The notes under the pieces were generated by a model. The model saw only the letters and a program-made list of their open reading frames with translations. It was not told the DNA's origin and searched no databases. Position numbers and translations under genes: made by a program. DNA of 64,000 nt from Thiomicrorhabdus sp. Its GTDB lineage: Bacteria; Pseudomonadota; Gammaproteobacteria; Thiomicrospirales; Thiomicrospiraceae. This document shows positions 43,586 through 51,918 of this stretch, in pieces (position 1 is the stretch's first letter; every line of letters starts with the position of its first letter). Location: contig NZ_OY759719.1 of the NCBI RefSeq assembly GCF_963662555.1, positions 1,508,985-1,572,984 of the forward strand. Reading direction: 5' to 3'.

Positions 43586-44284
43586 ATGTCAAATACCCAA
43601 GATTTACAAAACCTTAACGTTATTAATGAAATGTTAAGCATGCAAAATACCCTAAACGAGATGACCAACGGCATGGATTGGCGAAGTGGTGTTACTCAAT
43701 TAGGCAAAACGATTAACTGGCGTCGTTGCATAGTCATGGAAACCGCAGAGCTTATTGATAGCTACCCTTGGAAACACTGGAAAGCAGTGGATGCCGAAAT
43801 CGATATTGAAAATGTGCGAGTTGAGTTAGTCGATATTTGGCATTTTTTATTAAGTTTAGCACTTGAGCACGTTGAGGTGGATGAAGCCGCTGATTTATTA
43901 AGCGATGCCTTAAAAAACCATAAACTTGATGATTCAAATGAGCTAACGGTAATTCAACAAATAGAAAAACATGAAGCGATGATGTTGCTTGCGTTAAAGC
44001 AAGATGCAGTCACGGCTGAATATTTATCGCAGTTAACTCAAGCCTTTTTCGACTCTTGCGAAGTTGCACAGCTTAGTTTTGAGCAGATGTACCAAATCTA
44101 TATGGCCAAAAATGTTCTAAATAAATTTAGACAAGACCATGGCTATAAAGAGGGAACCTATATTAAAGAGTGGAATGGAAAAGAAGACAATGTAGTCATG
44201 TTTGAAGTGATTGAACAAATGCAATCTTTCTCAGGTGATGAGCTTTATATGAGCTTAAAAAAGACCTATAGCCAATTATTGTAA
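43586..44284 (+). CDS. dUTP diphosphatase, dimeric all-alpha type
   Basis: 232 residues. The MazG-like metal motif is clear: METAELIDSYPWKHWK (EAxE-type) near 51-66 and ENVRVELVDIWHFLLS near 75-90, which belong to the dimeric dUTPase family of Campylobacter and trypanosomes. It converts dUTP to dUMP and keeps uracil out of DNA. Most gammaproteobacteria use the unrelated trimeric Dut, so this is a taxonomic hint toward the sulfur-oxidising group. A GGTAAC-rich leader precedes ATG; the ribosome site is AAAGAGT. Confidence 0.88.
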   Translation: MSNTQDLQNLNVINEMLSMQNTLNEMTNGMDWRSGVTQLGKTINWRRCIVMETAELIDSYPWKHWKAVDAEIDIENVRVELVDIWHFLLSLALEHVEVDEAADLLSDALKNHKLDDSNELTVIQQIEKHEAMMLLALKQDAVTAEYLSQLTQAFFDSCEVAQLSFEQMYQIYMAKNVLNKFRQDHGYKEGTYIKEWNGKEDNVVMFEVIEQMQSFSGDELYMSLKKTYSQLL

Positions 44285-44529
44285 GTAAATATTTTTTTAT
44301 GTTGAGATGCTATTAAGGCGGATAAACTAAATTCATTAAAGAGCTTGGGCTTTTATGACCTGAATGTATCATGATTAAAAATGATGCTCAAAGAAGTGCT
44401 TAATTCTGCCTCATATCGAATTTATTTGTTCTTTTTGGTGCAAGTTATTAGTTATTAACAAGGTATATTTACTTATTTTTTATTAACCCATTGAAAAATA
44501 AGGGCTATTATTTTTTGGATTAAATTTTT

Positions 44530-44609
44530 CTTAACATGGTTAGGTTAAGTGGAGTGTAGACGCTCTTAAAGTTTGGATAAATTTCCAGGCTTTAAGGGCG
44601 TTTTTTTTT
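44530..44609 (+). promoter_or_regulatory. Attenuator-like leader of the FNT gene
   Basis: Hairpin 1: CTTAAC 44530-44535 with GTTAAG 44544-44549. Hairpin 2: GAGT 44552-44555 with GCTC 44562-44565, hexaloop GTAGAC. Terminator: ACGCTCTTAAAG 44560-44571 with CTTTAAGGGCGT 44590-44601, then nine T. Hairpin 2 uses the same bases as the terminator arm, so the two exclude each other. Two hairpins before a terminator recall NasR/ANTAR antitermination in nitrate-assimilation leaders; the loop has G4 but not A1 of that consensus. The 245 bases before it (44285-44529) hold nothing else I recognise. Confidence 0.6.
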
Positions 44610-44726
44610 GGCTGGTGCAAAAAGTATCACTCAATCTACCTATTAAAACCTATTGAATTTAAGCCGATTTGTGCACAGGGGTCTTATCTGGTTTAAACAT
44701 TTTTACAAAGTTAAGAGGATTGGAGT

Positions 44727-45536
44727 ATGTCTTATTTAGAACCAAATGAGTTTGCAACCAAGATGGTAGATTCGGGAGAATCTAAGATTTTTATGTCAAC
44801 CAAAGATACCTTAATTCGTGCCATTATGGCGGGGGCTATTTTAGGTTTAGCAGCAATGTTCGCTATTACAGTAGCATTTAAAACAGGTAGTCCACTGGTA
44901 GGAGCTTTACTGTTTCCTGTCGGTTTTATTATGTTGTACCTAATGAAGTTTGACCTGCTGACAGGGGTCTTTATGTTGGTACCTTTAGCCATTCTGGACA
45001 AAAGACCAGGAGCCACCATGAGCGGTTTATTTCGAAACTGGGGATTAGTCTTTATTGGTAACCTCATGGGGGCCTTAACCGTGGCGTTTATGATGTCTTT
45101 TATTTTAACCTACGGTTTCAGCGTTGACCCAGGTGCTTTAGCTAAAAAAGTATCGAGCATTGGTGAAGCTAGAACATTAGGTTACCAGTCACAAGGCGTA
45201 AGCGGATGGTTTACCGTGTTTATTCGAGGCATGTTGTGTAACTGGATGGTTTCAATGGGGGTTGTTGGAGCGATGATTTCTACTTCAGCTACAGGGAAAG
45301 TGATTGCGATGTGGATGCCAGTTATGCTGTTCTTTTTCATGGGGTTCGAACACTCAATCGTTAACATGTTCTTATTCCCATTTTCAATGATTATGGGTGG
45401 TGACTTTACGGTTATGGATTACCTGCTATGGAATGAATTACCAACTGCTCTTGGAAATCTTGTTGGTGGCTTCCTTTTTGTTGGCCTGCCTATATATTAC
45501 ACTCACGTTAAAACAAGTCCTGATCGTGCAATGTAA
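44727..45536 (+). CDS. Formate/nitrite transporter family (FNT) channel
   Basis: 269 residues, six membrane helices. LMKFDLLTGVFMLVPLAILDKR (about 74-94), then FIRGMLCNWMVSMGVVGAMIST and GFEHSIVNMFLFPFSMIMGG (His near 210) are FNT pore signatures. Family channels pass formate, nitrite or hydrosulfide as the protonated acid. The leader looks like an attenuator and a kinase gene of nitrate/nitrite-operon type follows, so nitrite is the most likely substrate; hydrosulfide is worth considering in a sulfur oxidiser. AGAGGATTGG upstream of ATG is the ribosome site. Confidence 0.93.
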   Translation: MSYLEPNEFATKMVDSGESKIFMSTKDTLIRAIMAGAILGLAAMFAITVAFKTGSPLVGALLFPVGFIMLYLMKFDLLTGVFMLVPLAILDKRPGATMSGLFRNWGLVFIGNLMGALTVAFMMSFILTYGFSVDPGALAKKVSSIGEARTLGYQSQGVSGWFTVFIRGMLCNWMVSMGVVGAMISTSATGKVIAMWMPVMLFFFMGFEHSIVNMFLFPFSMIMGGDFTVMDYLLWNELPTALGNLVGGFLFVGLPIYYTHVKTSPDRAM

Positions 45537-45608
45537 ATATTTATAACACCTTATTGCAAAAATGGGGTGAACAATTTGGTTGCAATGACCAAACTATTGC
45601 AAATGTGA

Positions 45609-45645
45609 AAAGTCTCTGTGCTGCATCTAGTTCAGAGACTTTTTA
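45609..45645 (+). terminator. Terminator between FNT and the kinase gene
   Basis: AAAGTCTCTG/CAGAGACTTT stem, then TTTTT, 10-15 bases before the next ribosome site. Read-through or a nearby promoter must supply the kinase gene. Confidence 0.85.
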
Positions 45646-45658
45646 TTTTGGAGGATAG

Positions 45659-47383
45659 ATGGCAAAAAATTTACAAGTAAGCCTTGGACAATGTTCCGAT
45701 AAGGGGCGAAAACCTATAAATCAAGACTTTTATGGGGCTAACCTTGTTGAAGGGTTTGCCCTTGATTCTAAAGGGATTACGGTGGCTTTGGCTGATGGTA
45801 TAAGTAGTAGTCAAGTAAGCCAAATTGCCAGTGAGACAGCCGTAAAAAGCTTTATAGAAGACTATTACTGTACCTCCGATTCTTGGAGTGTGAAAACATC
45901 GGCAAAAAAAGTTCTACTTGCCACAAATTCCTGGTTACATGCCCAAACTCAAAACAGTCAGTATCGATATAACAAAGACAAAGGGTATGTATGTACCTTT
46001 AGTGCCTTAATCATTAAATCAACGATGGCACATCTCGTTCACGTCGGTGATAGTCGTATCTATCATTTACGTGCAAATCACTTAGAACAACTAACAGATG
46101 ATCACCGTGTTTGGGAATCTAGTGAAAAAAGTTATCTTAGTAGAGCATTAGGAGTAAATAACGAGCTTGAAATAGATTATCAAAGTCTTGTAGTAGAAGA
46201 GGGCGATGTATTTATTTTGGCGACAGATGGTATTTATGAATTTATTTCTGACAAAGAGTTGATAGAGCAGATTAACACCCATGCAGAAGATTTGGATTTA
46301 GCCGCTAAAAACCTAGTTGAGAAGGCTTATGCAAACTGTAGTGATGATAATCTAAGCATACAGATTGTTAGAGTTGAAAGTTTGCCAGATTATAACGAGC
46401 AAGAGGTTTATGAGCAGGTAACGCAATTACCATTTTCGCCTCAGTTGCACGCTAGAATGGTTTTTGATGGTTATGAAATCATAAGGGCGGTATACATCAG
46501 TAGCCGAAGCCATGTCTATTTAGCTAAAGATCAGCAAACTCAAACGCAAGTCATTATTAAAACGCCTTCTGCTGAAAATCGAGACAACGCAGCTTATTTA
46601 GAGCGTTTTCTTTTAGAAGAATGGATTGCTCGTAGAATTGATAATGAGCATGTTTTAAAAGCCTATTTGCCAAATAGAAAACGTCACTATCTGTATGTTG
46701 TGACAGAATTTATTGAAGGGCAAACGCTTGCACAATGGATGATTGATAACCCTAAACCCGACATAGAAACGGTAAGAGGAATTATTGAACAGTTAGCTAA
46801 AGGACTTAGGGCTTTTCATCGACAAGAAATGTTGCATCAAGACCTTAGGCCAAACAATATTATGATTGACCAAAACGGCACTGTAAAAATCATTGATTTT
46901 GGTTCAACGAGGGTAGCTGGATTAATGGAAATAACTAGTCCTTTTGAGCGAAACGACATACTTGGTACAGCTCAATACACCGCACCAGAATATTTTTTAG
47001 GCGAACCAGGAACCGTCAAATCCGATCAATTTTCTTTAGGCGTAATTGCTTACCAAATGCTTTCAGGTAAATTGCCTTACGGCACAAAAGTGGTGAATGC
47101 CAGAACTAAGACGGCACAGCAAAAATTGCGTTATCAAACGGTGTTAGATGATGAACGAGCGATTCCTGCTTGGGTGGATTTTGCAATTAAAAAAGCGGTG
47201 CATCCTAATCCATTTAAACGATATTCAGAAATTTCTGAGTTTATTTATGAGCTGCGTCATCCTAGCAGCACCTTTCTAAATCAAGCTCGTCCACCTATTA
47301 TGGAACGAGATCCAGTTATGTTTTGGAAAAGTATCTCACTGCTTTTATTTGCAGTAGTGGTTTATTTATTAATAAATAAATAG
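45659..47383 (+). CDS. PP2C phosphatase - Ser/Thr kinase fusion, membrane anchored
   Basis: 574 residues. PP2C domain about 5-240: VALADGISSSQ, VHVGDSRIYHL, LATDGIYEF, DDNLSIQIV give the metal aspartates. Kinase domain about 270-530: VIIK lysine near 300, catalytic loop LHQDLRPNNIMI (HQD rather than HRD) near 393, DFGS near 412, APEY and SDQFSLGVIAYQML. A C-terminal helix (about 552-572) anchors it. As I recall, similar fusions sit beside nitrate-assimilation genes in Pseudomonas and cyanobacteria. Here the neighbour is an FNT channel. GGAGG 5 bases before ATG. Confidence 0.93.
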   Translation: MAKNLQVSLGQCSDKGRKPINQDFYGANLVEGFALDSKGITVALADGISSSQVSQIASETAVKSFIEDYYCTSDSWSVKTSAKKVLLATNSWLHAQTQNSQYRYNKDKGYVCTFSALIIKSTMAHLVHVGDSRIYHLRANHLEQLTDDHRVWESSEKSYLSRALGVNNELEIDYQSLVVEEGDVFILATDGIYEFISDKELIEQINTHAEDLDLAAKNLVEKAYANCSDDNLSIQIVRVESLPDYNEQEVYEQVTQLPFSPQLHARMVFDGYEIIRAVYISSRSHVYLAKDQQTQTQVIIKTPSAENRDNAAYLERFLLEEWIARRIDNEHVLKAYLPNRKRHYLYVVTEFIEGQTLAQWMIDNPKPDIETVRGIIEQLAKGLRAFHRQEMLHQDLRPNNIMIDQNGTVKIIDFGSTRVAGLMEITSPFERNDILGTAQYTAPEYFLGEPGTVKSDQFSLGVIAYQMLSGKLPYGTKVVNARTKTAQQKLRYQTVLDDERAIPAWVDFAIKKAVHPNPFKRYSEISEFIYELRHPSSTFLNQARPPIMERDPVMFWKSISLLLFAVVVYLLINK

Positions 47384-47395
47384 CATATCGTCATC

Positions 47396-47406
47396 ACCAG
47401 GCCTGT
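47396..47406. repeat. Dispersed motif, 11-mer form (ACCAGGCCTGT)
   Basis: First of two copies in the gap between the convergent kinase and DsrE genes. Confidence 0.85.
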
Positions 47407-47429
47407 AAAAATAGAACAATTTAGAATTT

Positions 47430-47441
47430 ACCAGGCCTGGT
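47430..47441. repeat. Dispersed palindrome ACCAGGCCTGGT
   Basis: Second copy in the same gap, perfect with TTT/AAAT flanks; 23 bases separate the two. Confidence 0.95.
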
Positions 47442-47485
47442 AAATTTATATTGACGTATTGTAATTAAATCTAATTCAATTGTAA

Positions 47486-48007
47486 TTAAGTGAATTTAAT
47501 ATAACTATAACCGTGTTGTTGTAAATCAATTATGCGGGTATAGGCATCAAACACCATTTTTACGCCAGGCAAAATATCTTTTGCGGTCCAGTGATGAGCC
47601 TTCATGGTGACATGGCACAACTCAACACTTACCCCGTAATCTTGCAGCTCTTTAACCACTTTAGCATTTGGGTTTACATCAAACGGGTTGCCGGTATAGT
47701 TTTGGTAGGCTTCATCATTTAGTAACCAATAGCCTGCATCGCCATGTACTACAACACTTATGGTGACATCTTTGGGTGATATACCTTGATTTTTGTAAGC
47801 CTCAATTAATCCTCTAACATAATAAAGACCTTTACCAATACCTGCGGCTTCAGCGTTTTCATTTATGTCATAGACCACTTTGATGTTTTTAGTTAATTGA
47901 GCTTTGATAATTTGCGGCTCAGCAGAAAAGGCGGTGCTTGAAATTAATATCAGTGAACTAGTAATGATGAGTTTCTGTAGAAATTTTGAAATGTTTATCA
48001 TGATCAA
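47486..48007 (-). CDS. Secreted DsrE-family protein (second copy)
   Basis: 173 residues. Signal peptide about 1-29 (ends TAFSA). Fold segments KVVYDINENAEAAGIGKGLYYVRGLIEAY, ISVVVHGDAGYWLL, and the late motif YGVSVELCHVTMKAHHW with a conserved-position Cys before ILPGVKMVFDA. It parallels the protein at 27760 (VEVC, ILPGIKVV) but is otherwise divergent. Exported DsrE proteins are thought to bind or relay sulfur. A TAGGAGT site precedes its start. A signal peptide start with ATG three codons later is possible. Confidence 0.85.
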   Translation of the reverse strand: MIMINISKFLQKLIITSSLILISSTAFSAEPQIIKAQLTKNIKVVYDINENAEAAGIGKGLYYVRGLIEAYKNQGISPKDVTISVVVHGDAGYWLLNDEAYQNYTGNPFDVNPNAKVVKELQDYGVSVELCHVTMKAHHWTAKDILPGVKMVFDAYTRIIDLQQHGYSYIKFT

Positions 48008-48220
48008 CTCCTAAATTTTGAATAATTTAAAGTGAACTGAATAAGCCATTGAGTTGAAAATTGAAATGACTTTGTAGCGAGTAGTTGTTTACGCTTAACT
48101 TCATGGTAACTAAGAACTTAGCAGTCTTACAAGCTATTTAGTATTGAGACAGTTTATACACATAGATAAACAGAGCTTAAGAAGTGCAGAGTTCAAGAAG
48201 TGACAATAATAAAAGCCATA
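48008..48220. other. Gap upstream of the DsrE gene
   Basis: AT-rich, contains the minus-strand DsrE promoter. No gene or RNA recognised. Confidence 0.45.
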
Positions 48221-48253
48221 AAAAAAAGCCAAAGCAATTAATATCGCTTTGGC
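48221..48253 (-). terminator. Terminator of the peroxiredoxin gene
   Basis: GCCAAAGC/GCTTTGGC stem; read on the minus strand it ends in seven T. A second small inverted repeat, ACCTTTGC/GCAAAGGT at 48287-48313, lies between it and the gene. Confidence 0.85.
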
Positions 48254-48355
48254 CTTTAGGTTTTGAGAGTATTCAAATTAGATAAGACCTTTGCATGTAT
48301 TTCACGCAAAGGTACTTGCTCATAATTCTACATCTAAAACTAAATAAATTCAGTC

Positions 48356-49006
48356 TTATAGAGATTTTGTGCAGAAATAGAAATCAACACAATCATAGTC
48401 ATCAGACGCCATACGTGCTTTAGCTTCTTCTGCTGTCGCTGCTGGTGGAACAATCACTTTATCACCAGGCTGCCAAGCCGCTGGAGTCGCCACTTTATGC
48501 TCATCAGAAGTTTGCATTGCTTTAACAAGACGTACAAACTCATCCATTGAACGACCATTACTCATTGGGTAGTACATCATGGCACGTAATACACCTTTAT
48601 CATCAATAATGAAGGTTGCACGTACTGCAGAAGTATCTGCCGCACCTGGGTGAACCATTCCGTATGATGTTGCTACTTTCATGTCTAGGTCAGCAATAAT
48701 CGGGAATTCGATCTCCATACCCCAGTTTTGTTTAATATTTAGTTCCCAAGCAATGTGAGAGTGGTGAGAGTCAATTGAAAGACCTAAAAGCTCACAGTTC
48801 ATTGCATCAAATTGAGGTTTACGTTCTTGGAACGCCATAAATTCAGTGGTACAAACTGGCGTAAAGTCAGCTGGGTGAGAGAAAAGGATTAACCACTTAC
48901 CTTTGTAATCTTCAAGTGTTTTACGGCCGTGAGTTGTAACTGCATCAAATGCTGGTGCCGCTTCGTTCAAACGTGGTAATGAAATGATTTGCTCTTGGTT
49001 TTCCAT
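48356..49006 (-). CDS. Peroxiredoxin (1-Cys/Prx6 type)
   Basis: 216 residues. Peroxidatic Cys52 in HPADFTPVCTTEF, with the Arg in the later RATFIIDDKGVLRAMMYYP segment. The length and C-terminal extension match Prx6 proteins. The tail has two further Cys (DCVDFYFC), which in archaeal members help resolve the sulfenic acid. It reduces peroxides in the cytoplasm. GGAG-type site (AGGAGATACC) before the start. Single gene with its own terminator. Confidence 0.95.
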   Translation of the reverse strand: MENQEQIISLPRLNEAAPAFDAVTTHGRKTLEDYKGKWLILFSHPADFTPVCTTEFMAFQERKPQFDAMNCELLGLSIDSHHSHIAWELNIKQNWGMEIEFPIIADLDMKVATSYGMVHPGAADTSAVRATFIIDDKGVLRAMMYYPMSNGRSMDEFVRLVKAMQTSDEHKVATPAAWQPGDKVIVPPAATAEEAKARMASDDYDCVDFYFCTKSL

Positions 49007-49414
49007 TTAGGTATCTCCTGAATAAAATTAAATATTAATTAGCTGAGTAGGAATCTTGTATCTTAATAAACTTATATGGATATAAGCTCAGCTAATCTTG
49101 GGTTCTATATTAACTATTCTGGAATGTTTGGTCTAATTGATTATAAAATTGTTTTTGATAGTTTTTTACTATCGGTCTGCTTATTTAACTAAATGTTAAA
49201 AATTAAACCAATTTATAAATTTTTATGGAGATAAAAAAATGCCTTAAAACCGGAGATTAAGGCATATACAAAACGAAGAGAGGAAAATGAGTTCATAGAA
49301 TAAGTTAAAACGGGTTATAAAGTTTATATATATAAGTAAAACTTAATGAACTAAGTATGACCAAGAAATTGAATGAATAATTTTTTTTATCTACAGTAAT
49401 AGCGGTTTAAAAAA
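49007..49414. other. Gap between peroxiredoxin and DUF938 genes
   Basis: Contains the peroxiredoxin promoter region and, at 49231-49265, a minus-strand terminator listed separately. No gene seen. Confidence 0.5.
49231..49265 (-). terminator. Probable terminator of the DUF938 gene
   Basis: ATGCCTTAA/TTAAGGCAT stem; on the minus strand seven T follow. It is 150 bases after the DUF938 stop. Confidence 0.75.
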
Positions 49415-50026
49415 TTATGATTTTTGCCACACTAAAATGCGATTATTTTGAGGCATCTCAATATCATCAATCAGCACCAAACCCGCTTTATTGGCTAACT
49501 CATTACACCATTCAAAGTCTTTAATGCCACTTTGAGAATTATTAGATTTTAACCAATCGTTAAACCGGGCGTTGCTCTCACTGGTAAAGTTACCGTGGTA
49601 ATTAAATGGCCCATAAATAATAACCAGGCCTGTGGAATTTAAAATCGCTGGTAGCTTACTAAAGAAATCAGCCACATTTTCTTTGCTCATAATATGAAAG
49701 CTATTGGCACTGAAGATGGCATCATAGGTTTCGGTTGGCCATGTGTCTTCAGAGACATTTAAAGTAATGGGGCGTACAACATTATCTAATTGAGCTTCAA
49801 AAATCCAGCGGTCTATGCCTTCATGAGATTGCAATAAATCTGAAGTGTGCCAAATCAGATGAGGCATGTTTTTAGCAAAAAATACAGCGTGCTGGCCGGT
49901 ACCGCTGGCAATTTCTAATACACTCTTAGAATCTTTTAGCAGAGGTTGAATAGAATCTAAAATAACGTGTTTATTTTCTTCGCTAGATGAAGAGAAGGGT
50001 TTAGATTGAATTGTATTTAAGGACAT
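49415..50026 (-). CDS. DUF938 family SAM-dependent methyltransferase
   Basis: 203 residues. Class I methyltransferase fold with SAM motif VLEIASGTGQHAVFFA (about 36-51) and the DUF938-typical start KPFSSSSEENKHVIL and FSANSFHIMSKENV. The closing RILVWQK is also a family feature. Substrate unknown. Codon positions 49623-49633 hold a dispersed 11-mer, read on the minus strand as S-T-G-L-V-I. A weak ribosome site lies at TTTCAATG upstream; start ATG is the only one available. Confidence 0.9.
   Translation of the reverse strand: MSLNTIQSKPFSSSSEENKHVILDSIQPLLKDSKSVLEIASGTGQHAVFFAKNMPHLIWHTSDLLQSHEGIDRWIFEAQLDNVVRPITLNVSEDTWPTETYDAIFSANSFHIMSKENVADFFSKLPAILNSTGLVIIYGPFNYHGNFTSESNARFNDWLKSNNSQSGIKDFEWCNELANKAGLVLIDDIEMPQNNRILVWQKS
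49623..49633. repeat. Intragenic dispersed 11-mer in the DUF938 gene
   Basis: On the minus strand ACAGGCCTGGT, read T-G-L-V. Confidence 0.85.
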
Positions 50027-50094
50027 TCTGTTGTTTCCAGTTTCAATGTATTGAGCCGTTTAAGTCATTTAAGCTTTTTAAGCAGGTCAATTTT

Positions 50095-50106
50095 ACCAGG
50101 CCTGGT
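50095..50106. repeat. Dispersed palindrome ACCAGGCCTGGT
   Basis: Perfect, TTTT/AATT flanks, upstream of the DUF938 gene, so in this case at a 5' end. Confidence 0.95.
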
Positions 50107-50170
50107 AATTGTAAAGGTTCTTGTTTATAAGGTTTTTGTTTATTAAATAGATAATATCATCATCATTATT

Positions 50171-50251
50171 ATGCATAGTCATTTTGATCATATCGGTGAT
50201 TTACCTGTGGTATTACAAGTAGAATTGGCTAAAAAAATACAATCAATGTGA
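50171..50251 (+). pseudogene. Possible metallo-beta-lactamase fragment
   Basis: A 26-codon frame starts MHSHFDHIGDLPVVLQ. HSHFDH with GD is the zinc motif HxHxDH of the metallo-beta-lactamase fold, and the LP that follows is common in it. No ribosome site and no rest of the domain is present. It is probably a gene remnant; chance is possible with so short a match. Confidence 0.4.
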
Positions 50252-50281
50252 TTGCCAAACCTTATTGTTTATCAACAAGTT

Positions 50282-50359
50282 ATGGGGTGTTTTGTTTCTG
50301 GTACGATTGTAATTTCGTTATTTGTGTTTTTACTCAATGTTAAAGCATTGAAAGCCTGA
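50282..50359 (+). other. Short hydrophobic frame in the same gap
   Basis: 25 codons starting MGCFVSGTIVISLFVFLL. It could be another remnant beside the beta-lactamase-like fragment or chance. No ribosome site. The gap 50027-50543 holds no other coding signal. Confidence 0.25.
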
Positions 50360-50423
50360 GGATATTAATAAGTTTAGGCATTAGAAATAAAATTCAAAAC
50401 CGGGTTTACTGAGCGGTTTTATA

Positions 50424-50457
50424 AAAAAACCACCTGGTTTGGACTCGGTGGTTTTTT
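50424..50457 (-). terminator. Terminator of nemA
   Basis: AAAAAACCACC/GGTGGTTTTTT stem with A and T runs on both sides, 87 bases after the minus-strand nemA stop. Confidence 0.9.
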
Positions 50458-50543
50458 ATTTTTAAGTGTGTTTTTTTAGATTATAAGTTCATACGTTTTA
50501 AGTTCATATGTTTTAAACTCATACACTATAAGCGTATAAATTC

Positions 50544-51620
50544 TCAACTCATATAAGGATAGTCGTTATAACCTTCGGCACCATCTGTATAAAAAGTGTC
50601 TTGGTCAGGCTGATTCAGTTCCGCACCTGCTTTAATACGCTCTGGTAAATCTGGGTTAGCCAAAAAGCTTACGCCAAAGGCTACGGCTTTAATAGGACCT
50701 TTAGCAATGGCAGCTTCAGCTTCATCCGCTGTGTAGCCCATATTACTAATTATGTTGCCTTGGTAATGTTGTTCACATACAGAAAGAATGTCTTCTTTTT
50801 GTACGCCAAAAAAGTCACTACGCATAACGTGTAAATAGGCTAAATTGTAAGGATTTAATGTCTTACATAACCACTCTGTTAATGCAATTGGATCATTGTC
50901 TCTCATACTGTTAAAACTGTTTACAGGTGAAATTCTTAAACCGACACGATCAGAACCCCAAACGTCAATTATGGCTTGGAGTACTTCTAACAATAAACGG
51001 CCACGGTTTTCAATGGGTCCACCATAGCTATCGGTTCTTTGATTACTGCTGGTGCGTAAAAACTGGTCAAGCAGGTAACCATTGGCACCGTGCACTTCAA
51101 CACCATCAAAGCCTGCCGCTTTGGCATTGATTGCAGCTTGTTTAAAGCCTTCAATAATAGCCGGGATCTCTTCTAAACTCAGCTCTTTAGGCACGGTATA
51201 AGGTAGTTTACCTTCAGGAGTATGTACTTCATCTTCAACGGCAATTGCACTTGGTGCAACTGGCGTTTTGCCATTATTCAAAGCAGGGTGACAGGTACGT
51301 CCGCCATGCCAGATTTGTAAGAAAATTCGTCCGCCTTTGGCGTGAACTGCATCGGTGACTTTTTTCCAACCATCTATTTGAGCCTGCGAATAAATACCAG
51401 GTTCTTTCCAAAATGAGCTACAACCTTCCATCGCCATAGTCGCTTCGGCAATCAGTAGTCCACCACTTGCTCGTTGTGCATAGTGCTCTGCCATTAAATC
51501 ATTTGGTAGGTGTTCTTCACCAGCTCTACCTCGGGTAAGTGGTGCCATAAAAATACGGTTTGGGCAATCAATAGCACCTAGTTTGATTGGAGTGAAAAGA
51601 TTTGGATATTGGTTTTGCAT
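50544..51620 (-). CDS. nemA: Old yellow enzyme family alkene reductase (NemA-like)
   Basis: 358 residues, standard length. FMN-binding barrel with NRIFMAPLTRGRAGEEHLP near 22-40, IWHGGRTCHP (about 103-112, Thr/His and substrate contacts), GVEVHGANGYLLDQFLRTSSNQRTD (about 172-196) and the RLRISPV-type strand. It reduces activated alkenes, N-ethylmaleimide or nitrate esters using NAD(P)H. GAGGTAC precedes the start ATG. It is transcribed toward its own terminator. No NemR-type repressor is adjacent. Confidence 0.95.
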   Translation of the reverse strand: MQNQYPNLFTPIKLGAIDCPNRIFMAPLTRGRAGEEHLPNDLMAEHYAQRASGGLLIAEATMAMEGCSSFWKEPGIYSQAQIDGWKKVTDAVHAKGGRIFLQIWHGGRTCHPALNNGKTPVAPSAIAVEDEVHTPEGKLPYTVPKELSLEEIPAIIEGFKQAAINAKAAGFDGVEVHGANGYLLDQFLRTSSNQRTDSYGGPIENRGRLLLEVLQAIIDVWGSDRVGLRISPVNSFNSMRDNDPIALTEWLCKTLNPYNLAYLHVMRSDFFGVQKEDILSVCEQHYQGNIISNMGYTADEAEAAIAKGPIKAVAFGVSFLANPDLPERIKAGAELNQPDQDTFYTDGAEGYNDYPYMS

Positions 51621-51894
51621 AATGTACCTCGGTTTAGAATTTGTTGGGTTTGACTCAGTGGGTAATGTGGTTCATGTGTTATGACTATTGCATGACTTTG
51701 TTTTAATACTTAACTGGTAAACCTCATAAATATAGTTTTTAAAAAATATTAACACGCATGATGAGGCTTAACCTTCTTACTTTATGAAAACACTGTTGAG
51801 AGATATGCAAATATAGAGACAAACTGTTATTAAAACGTTTAGGGGGTTGATTTACAAATAGTTTAACAACATTCAATATATGAATTAGTATATT

Positions 51895-51906
51895 ACCAGG
51901 CCTGGT
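51895..51906. repeat. Dispersed palindrome ACCAGGCCTGGT
   Basis: Perfect with TATT/AAAA flanks, 12 bases past the end of the minus-strand methyltransferase gene. Confidence 0.95.
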
Positions 51907-51918
51907 AAAACGGATGAG

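Noticed and set aside
45340-45352. GGGGTTCGAAC tRNA-like T-loop
   Set aside because: It lies inside the FNT frame and no cloverleaf surrounds it. No tRNA was found in the window.
48287-48313. ACCTTTGC/GCAAAGGT as a second copy of the MITE
   Set aside because: Only 8 bp of the end is matched and the internal sequence differs, so it may be chance. Kept as a remark only.
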